Of a stretch of 64,000 bases of DNA, positions 44,427-53,110 are shown piece after piece. This DNA is from Amazonocrinis nigriterrae CENA67 (GTDB taxonomy: Bacteria > Cyanobacteriota > Cyanobacteriia > Cyanobacteriales > Nostocaceae), in assembly GCF_016056305.1 (NCBI RefSeq), contig NZ_JAECZC010000002.1:297925-361924 (forward strand), read 5' to 3'. Each line of letters begins with the position of its first letter. Position 1 is the stretch's first letter. The notes beneath the pieces were generated by a model, which worked only from the letters and a program-made list of their open reading frames with translations, had not been told where the DNA came from and did no database searches. The position numbers and the translations under genes are program-made.

Positions 44427-45755
44427 ATGAATTTTCTAACTGAGCAAACTGCAACGGTTCTCATCGTTGATGATAATCCTGCAAATTTAGGTGTGTTATC
44501 TGATGCTCTAGATCAGGTCGGCTTGGAAGTTTGGGTAGCGAAATCAGGGAAAGTGGCATTAGAACGGGTGACATATGCTCTACCCAATTTAATTTTGTTG
44601 GATGTGATGATGCCAGAAATTGATGGTTTTGAAACCTGTCGTCAATTAAAGGCAAATCCGGTAACAAGAGATATTCCAGTCATCTTTATGACGGCACTCT
44701 CTGATACTGCAAATAAAGTTGAAGGTTTTAAAGTTGGCGCTGTAGATTATATCACCAAACCTTTTCAGCAAGAAGAAGTATTGTCACGGGTGAAATTGCA
44801 CCTAAAATTGCATGATTTGGCACGGCAACTAGAACAGAAAAATACTCAGTTAGAGCAAAAAATTGCAGAAGTCAGCCTTGCTTATGATGACCTCAAACAA
44901 ATACAAATCAAGCTGATTCAAAATGAAAAACTGTCTAGCTTAGGAGAAATGGTTGCTGGAATTGTCCATGAAATTAATAACCCTGTAAATTTCATTTATG
45001 GCAATCTAATTCATGCCAATGAATATACCCAAGAAGTGCTGAATCTGCTGCACATCTATCAAGAAGAATACCCAAATCCCACTCCTCGGATTCAAGCACA
45101 AGAGGAATTGGTTGACTTGGAATTTCTTGAGCAAGATTTGTTAAAGCTGCTCAACTCGATGAATTTTGGTGCAAGACGTATTCGTGAAATCATTAAGTCT
45201 ATGCGAATATTCTCGCGTCTAGAAGATACTAGTATGACAGAGGTTGATATTCATGAATGTATTGATAGCACGCTGACAATTTTGAATTATCGCCTCAAGT
45301 CACAACCAGAACATCCTGAAATCGAAGTTGTTAGGGAATACAGTGTATTGCCACCAATCGAGTGCTTTGGTGGTCAGATGAATCAAGTGTTGATGAACAT
45401 TGTTGCCAATGCTATTGATGCACTGGATGAGTACAATCAAAAACGTTCATTTGCTGAAATTCAAAAGCAACCAAGTAGAATTTCCATTCGGACTGAAACC
45501 ATTGGAGACAACTGGGTTAGCATCCATATCGCTGATAATGGGCCGGGAATGTGTGAAAACGTGAAAACAAAGTTATTTGATCCCTTTTTTACCACAAAAC
45601 CTAGAGGTAAAGGAACGGGATTAGGTTTGTCTATCAGCCATCAAATTGTTGTAGAAAAGCATGGCGGTAGTCTGTGTTGCGAATCTACACCAGGAAAAGG
45701 GACAGAATTCGTGATTACAATTCCAATTCAACAGCGAGTTTCTCAGGTTGCTTGA
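44427..45755 (+). CDS. Receiver-histidine kinase protein
   Basis: 442 residues. An N-terminal receiver (TVLIVDDNPANLGVL; phospho-acceptor Asp59 in LILLDVMMPEIDG; YITKPF) is followed by a coiled coil (LARQLEQKNTQLEQKIAEV), then the HisKA-like segment EMVAGIVHEINNPVNFIYGNL with the His, and an ATPase domain (NIVANAIDAL; DNGPGMCEN; GKGTGLGLSISHQI). This layout is common as the second member of cyanobacterial phosphorelays: phosphate from the upstream hybrid kinase could go to its receiver and control its own kinase. The HisKA block is of the same subtype as the kinase at 58.5 kb. Confidence 0.92.
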   Translation: MNFLTEQTATVLIVDDNPANLGVLSDALDQVGLEVWVAKSGKVALERVTYALPNLILLDVMMPEIDGFETCRQLKANPVTRDIPVIFMTALSDTANKVEGFKVGAVDYITKPFQQEEVLSRVKLHLKLHDLARQLEQKNTQLEQKIAEVSLAYDDLKQIQIKLIQNEKLSSLGEMVAGIVHEINNPVNFIYGNLIHANEYTQEVLNLLHIYQEEYPNPTPRIQAQEELVDLEFLEQDLLKLLNSMNFGARRIREIIKSMRIFSRLEDTSMTEVDIHECIDSTLTILNYRLKSQPEHPEIEVVREYSVLPPIECFGGQMNQVLMNIVANAIDALDEYNQKRSFAEIQKQPSRISIRTETIGDNWVSIHIADNGPGMCENVKTKLFDPFFTTKPRGKGTGLGLSISHQIVVEKHGGSLCCESTPGKGTEFVITIPIQQRVSQVA

Positions 45756-45825
45756 GGGCAGATTCTTGGTGTCTTGGTGGTTGATTATTAACCACCAAGA
45801 CACCAAGACACGAAGTAATAATATG

Positions 45826-47331
45826 CTAAGGCAACCAAAAGTCTGGCAAAATAGATTTACCCCATTGACGCATTGTTTGGTTGAGCGATCGCGCCACTTG
45901 TATATGAGGTTCATCTTCTTCTACAGGTATAATCTTAGCTGGCGTACCTTCTCCTAAATAGGATACTACCAAATTCGCCGCTTCTAATCCAGTTACATAA
46001 GCCTTTTCCTGTGACCATGAACCGTGACGGTTGACAATCCAATCGCCACTCATAAATACATTCTCAAAATTTGTTTTAGCTGGCAACATATAACGATAGC
46101 TACCTGGTGCAAAGTGGCTGACTGCATTTGGCAACCGAATGACGCTGCTATCAATCACTTTTGCTTGCCGAAATTCTGGTACACAAGTTGCTAAATAACG
46201 CTGAACTATGGACACAATTTCTTGATCGTTCAAACTCAGGAATTGATTTGCGTGATAGAAATCAGCTTCAATTACTGTTCCAGGTTCATCTTTATATTCA
46301 TCATGTAAGGCATTCAAATCAAAAAATGTCCATCCCGTAGTTGCATCGAAACCAAAGCAAGCATTAGAAGGACGAGGAATATTTATTTTCCGGTCAAACC
46401 ACAGCCTTGTTGCTAAAACATCTATTGCCCCTAAGTTACTCAAATTACGAAATTCTTCCCGACTTTGTAAGCTAGCACTGGTTGAGACAATTTTCTTCAT
46501 ACCAGTGATGCCAACAGCAAAAATTACAGCATCGGCATCAAAAACTTGATCACCACAAACAACACCTTTCGCTTGATTATTTTCAATAATTAAATCTGTA
46601 ACTCGATGCTTGGGTAGCACTTTTGCACCAGCTTTTTCAATACGTTCCACCCAAGGACGAAATATTTTTTCCCCCACTGTTCCCCGACACCAAACTACAT
46701 CAAAATCAGTTTGGTGAGCCAAAATAAAATAGTAAAGCATTCCTAAAGTTGCTGCGGCTGAACATTGTTCACCTGGGGCAAATAAACCTACCAACAACAT
46801 TGGTTCAAAAGCTTCACGATATAGTCGGGCGGAAACACCAAAATCTTTGAATAATTCACGGGCAGTGACAAAATCATAACGCCGCCAAGCTGCATCAGAA
46901 TTATCAAAATCTACAACAGCGTAAAGTAAAGGCAAAGCACTGAGGCGATCAATTAGTGGCAAACGCTTAAACTGAGTGTAGAGGAAAGTACCCAGAGGTG
47001 AAGGGAGTCTTGGTAAGTCTTGAAAAATGGGTGATTCCACTTCCAACCCCGCAGGTGAATATTGCGAGGAACGAGTCCAGGTAGTGAAAGGATTAATTCC
47101 TAATTCACCGATGAGAGAAAAAATATTTCTGTAAGGATACCAAAAGCCGTGGATGCCAGCTTCAATTGATTTTCCTGCTGTTTGCCAACCTGCCACAAGT
47201 CCACCAGGATAGGGGCCTGCTTCTAAAAGTGTGACATCATACCCTTGCTTAGCCAAATGGTAGGTTGCGCCTAAACCAGCCCAACCTGCACCCACAACCA
47301 CTACTCGCTTTTGTTGCGATCCTTCCGTCAT
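45826..47331 (-). CDS. FAD-dependent carotene desaturase/isomerase-like oxidoreductase
   Basis: 501 residues. The N-terminal FAD-binding fold is VVVVGAGWAGLGATYHLAKQGYDVTLLEAGPYPGGLVAGW. GSYRYMLPAKTNFENVFMSGDWI and the final KAYVTGLEAANLV form the C-terminal FAD contact of the phytoene/zeta-carotene desaturase superfamily. The closest feel is ZDS-like and CrtI/CrtO-type amine-oxidase-fold enzymes, so a carotenoid or other isoprenoid is the probable substrate. The next gene on the same strand upstream is a helical carotenoid protein (157 bases away with repeats between), which supports a carotenoid role. The exact reaction is unknown. Confidence 0.75.
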   Translation of the reverse strand: MTEGSQQKRVVVVGAGWAGLGATYHLAKQGYDVTLLEAGPYPGGLVAGWQTAGKSIEAGIHGFWYPYRNIFSLIGELGINPFTTWTRSSQYSPAGLEVESPIFQDLPRLPSPLGTFLYTQFKRLPLIDRLSALPLLYAVVDFDNSDAAWRRYDFVTARELFKDFGVSARLYREAFEPMLLVGLFAPGEQCSAAATLGMLYYFILAHQTDFDVVWCRGTVGEKIFRPWVERIEKAGAKVLPKHRVTDLIIENNQAKGVVCGDQVFDADAVIFAVGITGMKKIVSTSASLQSREEFRNLSNLGAIDVLATRLWFDRKINIPRPSNACFGFDATTGWTFFDLNALHDEYKDEPGTVIEADFYHANQFLSLNDQEIVSIVQRYLATCVPEFRQAKVIDSSVIRLPNAVSHFAPGSYRYMLPAKTNFENVFMSGDWIVNRHGSWSQEKAYVTGLEAANLVVSYLGEGTPAKIIPVEEDEPHIQVARSLNQTMRQWGKSILPDFWLP

Positions 47332-47377
47332 CCCCGCCTCCGCTTGTTACATTTCCTCAACTAATTTATACGAAATT

Positions 47378-47486
47378 GGGAATGGGGAATTGGGGATGGG
47401 GAATTGGGAGTTAGGAGTTAGGAGTTAGGAGTTAGGAATTAAAGAATTATCCTCCTCATCCCCCTTATCTCCCTCATCTACCAGAA
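47378..47486 (+). repeat. Short tandem repeats
   Basis: GGGAATT/GGGGATG units, then GGAGTTA heptamers (47405-47435) and TCCCCCTCAT units fill the spacer between the helical carotenoid protein and the desaturase-like gene. Confidence 0.75.
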
Positions 47487-47487
47487 A

Positions 47488-48018
47488 TTACAGACTTGGG
47501 GTTTTGCCAGTTTGTGCTTGTGTTTCTATTGGCTTGACTTCACTGTAACCTAATTCAGCAGCGATCGCTCGTAATACTGATATTTGTTGTTCAAACTCAA
47601 GCCCTTCGATTTGGGAAAGCAAATTGTTAATGGCTTCGGTGGGCTTGTAATTTTCTGGAATGTCAACTACAGTGTCTCCCATAGCTATCGCCCAAGCATA
47701 CCAAACTAACAGTTGGTTGTTTTCTTTTAACGCACCATAAGCACGGGAATATTCTGTATCTTTGCGGTTAACTATATCCCGCATAATATTTAATTGTTCG
47801 TCATCTGATAATTTCAAATAATCGCCTAGCAAAAGTGGTGCTAATTCCGGTTCTGCCGCCGCAGGTGCCGCTGGAGTGATAGAATCTCCCAGTTTTTCAT
47901 AAACAAAATATAGCCAGGCTAATTTAGCATCTGTATCTAAGGCGTTAAATGCTTCTACTGCATTTTGAGTTTCCTTATTCAATGCTTGGGGAGCAGTTTT
48001 ATTGTAACTTGCAGTCAT
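47488..48018 (-). CDS. Helical carotenoid protein (OCP N-terminal domain homologue)
   Basis: 176 residues, all helical, matching the carotenoid-binding N-terminal domain of the orange carotenoid protein without the C-terminal domain. VEAFNALDTDAKLAWLYFVY (residues 21-40) is the first carotenoid-contact block; Tyr37 replaces OCP Trp41 and Tyr40 matches OCP Tyr44. The linker PAAPAAAEPELAPLLLGDYL, the helix LSDDEQLNIMRDIV and LVWYAWAIAMGD follow. HCPs quench singlet oxygen, and one class quenches phycobilisomes after taking carotenoid from a CTDH. A CTDH gene lies 2.6 kb away (50661). Divergent from the acidic 124-residue protein. Confidence 0.9.
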   Translation of the reverse strand: MTASYNKTAPQALNKETQNAVEAFNALDTDAKLAWLYFVYEKLGDSITPAAPAAAEPELAPLLLGDYLKLSDDEQLNIMRDIVNRKDTEYSRAYGALKENNQLLVWYAWAIAMGDTVVDIPENYKPTEAINNLLSQIEGLEFEQQISVLRAIAAELGYSEVKPIETQAQTGKTPSL

Positions 48019-48217
48019 AATTTTTCTCGATGATATTTTATCAGGTCATGTTAAGGCTTACCAAAATTTGAAACTTTGATTCTACTTCCAAGAGAAAGAG
48101 TTAATTAATCTATCTTTTAATAGAGGTTAAAATCTCTCGCTAGATGCCAACGTTACAAGAGGTAACTTTGCTACAATCACCCCAGCAATTGAAAAATTAT
48201 TAAGTGGTGTTTAAGTT

Positions 48218-48592
48218 ATGCCTGAAGAAATCAAGCCTAATGTTAATGAAGCTCCTACCCATGATGCACAGTTAGCTGCGGAAAATATAGCTAGTGGTGA
48301 AGAAAAGGCACCAAAAGTTGATTTTGAAGCTGATTATGCAGCCGCACAGCAATTTAGTGTTAGTGAGGTTGACCGCACTGGTGAAGGTGCATCAGCAGCG
48401 CAAGCAGCAACAGCACCTAAATATCCAGTACGCCCACAAGTAGAGACAAAATCTGAAGCAAAGCCAACTGGTAATCCTGATGATTATAAAGATTTAGCTA
48501 AAGAAGTTGGGCGTTCAAAGGATGATGCTGTAACTGATGTTAGTGATGATTTAGTACAACAAGCTATAGAAAAGGGCCAACCAAAAAATTAA
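48218..48592 (+). CDS. Acidic, low-complexity hypothetical protein
   Basis: 124 residues, rich in Ala, Glu, Asp and Lys, with no Cys or Trp and no membrane segment. The sequence looks mostly disordered (APTHDAQLAAENIASGEEKA; AAQAATAPKYPVRPQ), with possible short helices at FEADYAAAQQF and DLVQQAIEKG. The ATG at 48218 follows a clean 200-base spacer divergent from the carotenoid protein. Not recognised; the regular codon pattern suggests a real gene. Confidence 0.6.
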   Translation: MPEEIKPNVNEAPTHDAQLAAENIASGEEKAPKVDFEADYAAAQQFSVSEVDRTGEGASAAQAATAPKYPVRPQVETKSEAKPTGNPDDYKDLAKEVGRSKDDAVTDVSDDLVQQAIEKGQPKN

Positions 48593-48644
48593 GTAGTCAA
48601 TAGTTAATAGTCAATGGTCAATGGTGTGAACTTTTGACTGTTGA

Positions 48645-49283
48645 CTATTTAACATTTTTCATAACTTCTAATAGTTCACTTGGTTGATCAATTAAAAAAT
48701 CTGGATTTTGTTTAGCTAGGACTTCTGGGGAATTAAATCCCCAAGTCACTGCAATCACTTTAATATTCGCTTTTTTTGATGCTTCTATATCTCTGGTTTC
48801 ATCACCTACATAAATAACTGATTGAGGTTTGAGTTGTTTTTGCCTCAATACATTATTAATTATTGTTGTTTTACCAAAAATTGTTACTCCTGAGTAAATA
48901 AAATCAAAGAGGTTATCTAATTCATTTATTTTCAGGAAATCAGTGACGTTTTCTTTAGAGTTGGACGTAATAATTCCTAAACTATAACCTTGATATTGGA
49001 GTTCTACTAACGCTTCTTGAATTCCAGGAATAGGTTTAAATTCGTGGATTTTGTCTTTCAACTCCGATTTAACTTTTTTCAGCAGAAACGGAATTTTAAA
49101 TAGAGATATACCTGAGTATTTAATAATTTCCCTAGAAGTTAAATTTCTCAGGAGGGCTAGTTCCTCTTGGGTGATTTGTACATAACCAAATTCTACAGCT
49201 AAACGATTGGCAATAACTACAAGAGCATCTACCGTATCGGCGATCGTGCCATCAAAATCAAAGATAATTACTTTCTGAGTCAT
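48645..49283 (-). CDS. HAD-superfamily phosphatase (phosphoglycolate phosphatase-like)
   Basis: 212 residues from the ATG at 49283. Motif I is IFDFDGTIADT (nucleophile and acid-base Asp at the start), motif II GIITSNSKENV, motif III and IV around VIYVGDETRDIEASKKANIKVIAVTWGF. The helical cap between motifs I and II is of the beta-phosphoglucomutase/Gph type. The longer frame upstream lies inside queG, so the start is set at MTQKVIIFDFDG; it overlaps the queG end by 26 bases. The substrate may be 2-phosphoglycolate or another small phosphate ester. Confidence 0.85.
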   Translation of the reverse strand: MTQKVIIFDFDGTIADTVDALVVIANRLAVEFGYVQITQEELALLRNLTSREIIKYSGISLFKIPFLLKKVKSELKDKIHEFKPIPGIQEALVELQYQGYSLGIITSNSKENVTDFLKINELDNLFDFIYSGVTIFGKTTIINNVLRQKQLKPQSVIYVGDETRDIEASKKANIKVIAVTWGFNSPEVLAKQNPDFLIDQPSELLEVMKNVK

Positions 49284-50229
49284 TCTTTCGTGTGGATGCG
49301 TCAAGATTAGCACGGGCATTTCGTCGTAACATTTCTGGCTTAATCCGCCGCAACGCTGATGCCGGAAATCGTCTATCCCACTCCTCATTCGAGATTTGGG
49401 CTAATTCTATCAGCTTGGGCGCAAGATTTTCAGGATAAGGTTGAAAATCTTCCACATCTGTTGTTTTGGCAAAACGCTGGTTCCAAGGACAAACGTCTTG
49501 GCAAATATCGCAACCAGCAACCCAACCCTGCAAATGTGGTGTGACTGTTTCTGGTAATTTTTCCGCCCGATTTTCGATTGTATGATAAGCGATGCAGCGA
49601 TTGGCATCTACTACAAACGGCTGGGTAATAGCCCCTGTAGGACAAGCTTCAAGACAACGAGTACAGCTACCGCAGTGTTCTGTATGGGGGCGATCGCTTT
49701 CTAATTCCAAATTGGTCAACACTTCTCCCAAGAATACCCAAGATCCATACTCTCTTGTGATTACATTACCATTCTTGGCAATCCAACCAATTCCGGCTTT
49801 TTGCGCCCAAACTTTATCTTGCACAGGGCCAGTATCTGCATAATATCTGGCTTTAATGCTTGCATCCAGTGATTCTAGCCAGGTAGCCAGCGCCTTGAGT
49901 TTTTTGTGCATCACCTTGTGATAATCTCTTCCCCACCCATAACGGGAAATTTTAGCGTATTCCTCGCTTTGGGGACGTTGATCTGGTGTGTAGTAATTTA
50001 AGGCGACACACACTAGCGATCGCGCCTCTGGCATGACTAAACTAATATCCTGGCGTTTCGGGTTATTCATCCATTCCATATCGGCGTGGTAACCCAGCGC
50101 TATCCATGCTTGCAACCTCTGTGCTTCCGTATTATTTCTCTCTACAGCAGCAATTCCGACTTTGTGAAAACCTAATTCTTTGGCTTTTTCTCTTACCACA
50201 TTACTAGTAATTACGCAAGAATCATTCAT
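49258..50229 (-). CDS. queG: Epoxyqueuosine reductase
   Basis: 323 residues. The N-terminal cobalamin-binding part has LGFHKVGIA and YYADTGPVQDKVWAQKAGIGWIAKNGNVIT with the proton-donor Asp. Two 4Fe-4S clusters are bound by CGSCTRCLEACPTGAI and CDICQDVCPWNQ. The enzyme reduces epoxyqueuosine to queuosine in tRNA using cobalamin. The last ~50 residues (WDRRFPASALRRIKPEMLRRNA) are typical. It is followed by the HAD phosphatase, overlapping by 26 bases. Confidence 0.95.
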   Translation of the reverse strand: MNDSCVITSNVVREKAKELGFHKVGIAAVERNNTEAQRLQAWIALGYHADMEWMNNPKRQDISLVMPEARSLVCVALNYYTPDQRPQSEEYAKISRYGWGRDYHKVMHKKLKALATWLESLDASIKARYYADTGPVQDKVWAQKAGIGWIAKNGNVITREYGSWVFLGEVLTNLELESDRPHTEHCGSCTRCLEACPTGAITQPFVVDANRCIAYHTIENRAEKLPETVTPHLQGWVAGCDICQDVCPWNQRFAKTTDVEDFQPYPENLAPKLIELAQISNEEWDRRFPASALRRIKPEMLRRNARANLDASTRKNDSESNYL

Positions 50230-50660
50230 TTTTCTTATTAAAGCTGAGCTTGTCTAAAAGCTACTAGATTGTACATGATGCAATGAATACCTGTGTTTAA
50301 CATTAGGAATTTATAGATATGTAAATTTTATTTGCATTTTATTAAAAAATAATGCAATATGTAAACAAGAGGTAAACAACCCCAAGCGATAAAAAGGTTG
50401 TGGTCAATAAGCAGGGGTTCTTACCAAGGTAGTGGCTAGGGTGTGTGCTGTCTCCCTAGCCGACTAACCACATTATGGATTTTCTTCAACCTCAATGTTC
50501 TGTCAAACCCTGTTCCCAAGCTGTAGTTTGGGAACAAGTTCTTACCAAGGTAATAGATTATCGTTCAATAGGAATACTTACACAGATTGAAGCAATCTAC
50601 CCCGCTAGCAGCTTTCTATATCTCTGCTTTTAATTCAAATTAAAAGTCAGTGATTGTAAT
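50230..50660 (+). promoter_or_regulatory. Upstream region of CTDH with two hairpins and a direct repeat
   Basis: 431 bases between divergent queG and CTDH genes. The direct repeat GTTCTTACCAAGGTA is at 50417-50431 and 50538-50552. Between them are two perfect 8-bp hairpins: GGCTAGGG/CCCTAGCC (50434-50461) and GTTCCCAA/TTGGGAAC (50512-50535). The layout suggests a structured 5' leader or a small transcript; no T-run follows either stem, so plain termination is less likely. Confidence 0.4.
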
Positions 50661-51116
50661 ATGGGTAATTTTATGAAAGCTGCTGAATCTTTATCTGCAA
50701 ACCAAGTCAACGTGACAACAACAGAAGAATTTCAGATTGAGGGAATCACAACTGGCTGCATCCTGCGTTATTTTGAAACATTGAATGCAGGAGACTTTCA
50801 GGCGACTGCTGGCTTGTTTGCCGATGATGGTGTGATGTATCCACCCTTTGAATCTGGTATTGTGGGGTCAGATGCGATCGCAGCCTATTTACAACAAGAA
50901 GCCCAAGGTATTAAAGCCTATCCCCGTCAGGGAATTGTCGAGACTTTAGAAGATAATCTCATCAAAGTTCAAGTCACAGGCAAAGCACAAACTCCTTGGT
51001 GTGGCGTTAATGTCTTGTGGCTGTTTATCCTCAATCAACAACAGCAAATTATCGACGCCAAAATCAAACTTCTCGCTTCTCCTCAAGAGTTACTTTCCTT
51101 GCGTCCGCAAAAGTAG
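50661..51116 (+). CDS. CTDH, OCP C-terminal domain homologue (carotenoid carrier)
   Basis: 151 residues from the first ATG, or 147 from the next (50673); the choice is open. It has the NTF2-like fold of the OCP C-terminal domain: GITTGCILRYFETLNAGDFQATAGLFADDGVMYPPFESGIVG and the end NVLWLFILNQQQQIIDAKIKLLASPQELL. The Trp-Cys in TPWCGVNVLW lies where CTDH proteins have the Cys that forms the dimer disulfide. CTDHs are homodimers that take carotenoids from membranes and hand them to helical carotenoid proteins; such a protein is encoded 2.6 kb away. Preceded by a 431-base region with hairpins. Confidence 0.88.
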   Translation: MGNFMKAAESLSANQVNVTTTEEFQIEGITTGCILRYFETLNAGDFQATAGLFADDGVMYPPFESGIVGSDAIAAYLQQEAQGIKAYPRQGIVETLEDNLIKVQVTGKAQTPWCGVNVLWLFILNQQQQIIDAKIKLLASPQELLSLRPQK

Positions 51117-51472
51117 GCAATGACTACTCCTTTCCCACCTCAAGATTACCGTTTAGACAGCAGGGGAGCAGGGGAGCGGGGGAGCAGGGGTGAAAGAATT
51201 TGTATCAGTGATTTCGTGAAATGGTATGAGAGGATGTCTCGTAAGTTGCAAAATATACTTTTAACCTCTTTCCTTGCAGGAGAGAGGCTTTGAATTGTTC
51301 CCCCTTCCCTCCTAGGGAAGGGGGTTAGGGGGTTAGGTTTCAATAAATTTGATGTTTTGTAAAATACTTTTCAGACATCCTTTGAGACCAGTTTTGCGTA
51401 TGGCTAGAGAAAGTGTCACCTTGTGCCAAGTCAAGGATTTATACTGAAAAAATGACAAGCGATCGCTAAGTT
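51117..51472 (+). other. Intergenic region with repeats and a hairpin
   Basis: It lies between the convergent ends of CTDH and the Rieske gene. GGGGAGCA units are at 51163-51190. A perfect 10-bp stem CCCCCTTCCC-TCCTA-GGGAAGGGGG stands at 51300-51324, a dispersed cyanobacterial palindrome that can also end transcription from either side. No gene was seen. Confidence 0.6.
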
Positions 51473-52468
51473 CTAAATAGTCCCGAAAGTAACGCCCTGT
51501 TGTTTGAGCCACTTACGGTATGCAATAGAATAGCGATCGCTTGGTAAATGTACTTCTGCTTGCAAATCCAAAGGTAAGCGTCGGGGTTGTTGGGACTCGA
51601 CAATGGCGATATCTTGACTCGCAACTCGATTTTGAATATTTAGATAGATTTCCACTGGAACTTCACGGGCGCTGTTTACCATTAACCAATATTGGGCCAC
51701 GCACTCATCTTCATCGACTGGCGTAATTGTATAGAAGACATTTAAACGATGATCTCCAGGCCCGAGTTTAAAGTATGCCACCAGCGGACGGAAGATGCGA
51801 TAATCGTAAGTGTTGAAAATCAGTGGTGCTTGGTGAGGATTACCCGAATTAAAATCTAGTTCCCACAAACCACATTTGAAACTAATCCCATCTGGAAGAG
51901 ACTCTAATTCATAGTGCGTCAACTCAGGACGACTGGCGTGGGCAAATAATCCCGAATGCATAATTGGGAAGTGTGCCGGATCGATAAAATTTTCCAGCGC
52001 CCGCAGAGGGCTAGAATGATAGTGGTAGGGGCCACAGAAAATTTTGCAATAGGCTGGATCATCCCACTCAGAAAACGGAGCTATGTCTTGTTTTGGTGTC
52101 CCTAAACAAACCCAAAGCAGGCCGTAACGCTCTTGAACTTGGTAAGTTTTAACACAAGCTTGTGCGGGGGGCGATTGGTCTGGATTAGCCGGAATTAGTA
52201 CACATTTGCCTTCGCTGTTAAAGGCTAAGCCGTGGTAAGGACAAACAAGGGTCTGTTCATTAACATATCCTAGAGAAAGACGAGCGCCACGATGAGGGCA
52301 AAGGTCTTGCCAAGCTAAAACTTTGTCGCCATTATGCCAGAGTACTAGATCTGAGCCTAATAAGCGCTTGTGCAGGACTGTTCCAGGTTGGAGGTCTTGC
52401 GATCGCGCTATTACATGCCAATCATTCAGCAAAATCTGGTCTTGCACCATGAGTATCACACCCATCAT
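51473..52468 (-). CDS. Rieske-type aromatic ring-hydroxylating oxygenase, alpha subunit-like
   Basis: 331 residues; starts at residue 1 or at Met7 (VQDQILL) are both possible. The Rieske 2Fe-2S site is CPHRGARLSLG and CPYHG (C57, H59, C76, H79). The mononuclear iron site lies in ALENFIDPAHFPIMHSG (His of DPAHFPIMH). The C-terminal half is the oxygenase fold (FYTITPVDEDECVAQYWLMVN). Relatives include pheophorbide a oxygenase-like and cholesterol-type Rieske oxygenases; the substrate is unknown. No reductase gene is adjacent, so it would use a general ferredoxin. Confidence 0.85.
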   Translation of the reverse strand: MMGVILMVQDQILLNDWHVIARSQDLQPGTVLHKRLLGSDLVLWHNGDKVLAWQDLCPHRGARLSLGYVNEQTLVCPYHGLAFNSEGKCVLIPANPDQSPPAQACVKTYQVQERYGLLWVCLGTPKQDIAPFSEWDDPAYCKIFCGPYHYHSSPLRALENFIDPAHFPIMHSGLFAHASRPELTHYELESLPDGISFKCGLWELDFNSGNPHQAPLIFNTYDYRIFRPLVAYFKLGPGDHRLNVFYTITPVDEDECVAQYWLMVNSAREVPVEIYLNIQNRVASQDIAIVESQQPRRLPLDLQAEVHLPSDRYSIAYRKWLKQQGVTFGTI

Positions 52469-52543
52469 GTCAAATATTTATATCTTAATCATCCTGTAAA
52501 AAAGTATTGGGCGAATATAATTCGCCTAGCTTTTAAAACTATT

Positions 52544-53098
52544 TCAGTAACTATTCTTCGTAACTCTAATCAGAAAACGTAAAGCTTCATTTACTGCTTG
52601 AGAATTGGGAAATATTTCTGCAACATCTGCTTCTAAATAAACTGTCAATCCTTGAGAATTTTTGCCATCAGACTCAAGTTCTCCCATACCGTTATTTTCC
52701 AAAACTTGATATGACTGAGGTTTCTTTTCAGGTATAAGCTTGTGGGAAAATGAATCATTTAATTTATTAGCAAGGGATTCCCAACTAGTCGCTTTCAGAT
52801 TAAAGTGATTCTTGGCTTCACGTAATGTTTTAAACTCTTGCTTGAGAATATTAGCCGTATAAATGTCCTTTTGATACGTCTGGGTTTGTTGGTTAAGGTC
52901 TTCCTCAACCATATCAACTACCTCATTAATAAGTCGGTCATGATTTTGGGAAATTTGAGCAGCAGCCCCTAAAATCCGAGAGGTGGCTTTAATTTGCACC
53001 TCAGTCTCTTGTTTAAGTCTATCGGCAATATTACGAATTTGCTCCCCCAACTTTGCTTTAGGTTGTGTTCCTGTGGTGGATGCTGATTTTTTGCTCAT
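52544..53098 (-). CDS. Hypothetical coiled-coil protein
   Basis: 184 residues, not recognised. A disordered Ser/Thr-rich start (SKKSASTTGTQPKAKLG) is followed by long helices (IRNIADRLKQETEVQIKATS; LINEVVDMVEEDLNQQTQTY; ILKQEFKTLREAKNHFNL) and a small C-terminal part (VYLEADVAEIFPNSQAVNEA, LRFLIRV). It lies 12 bases after the next coiled-coil gene on the same strand, so the two form an operon and may interact. No enzyme motif was seen. Confidence 0.62.
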   Translation of the reverse strand: MSKKSASTTGTQPKAKLGEQIRNIADRLKQETEVQIKATSRILGAAAQISQNHDRLINEVVDMVEEDLNQQTQTYQKDIYTANILKQEFKTLREAKNHFNLKATSWESLANKLNDSFSHKLIPEKKPQSYQVLENNGMGELESDGKNSQGLTVYLEADVAEIFPNSQAVNEALRFLIRVTKNSY

Positions 53099-53110
53099 AA
53101 AGATGCTTGT

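Noticed and set aside
51146..51343. Minus-strand frame between CTDH and the Rieske gene
   Set aside because: It spans a dispersed palindrome and GGGGAGCA repeats; Pro/Leu/Arg runs only.
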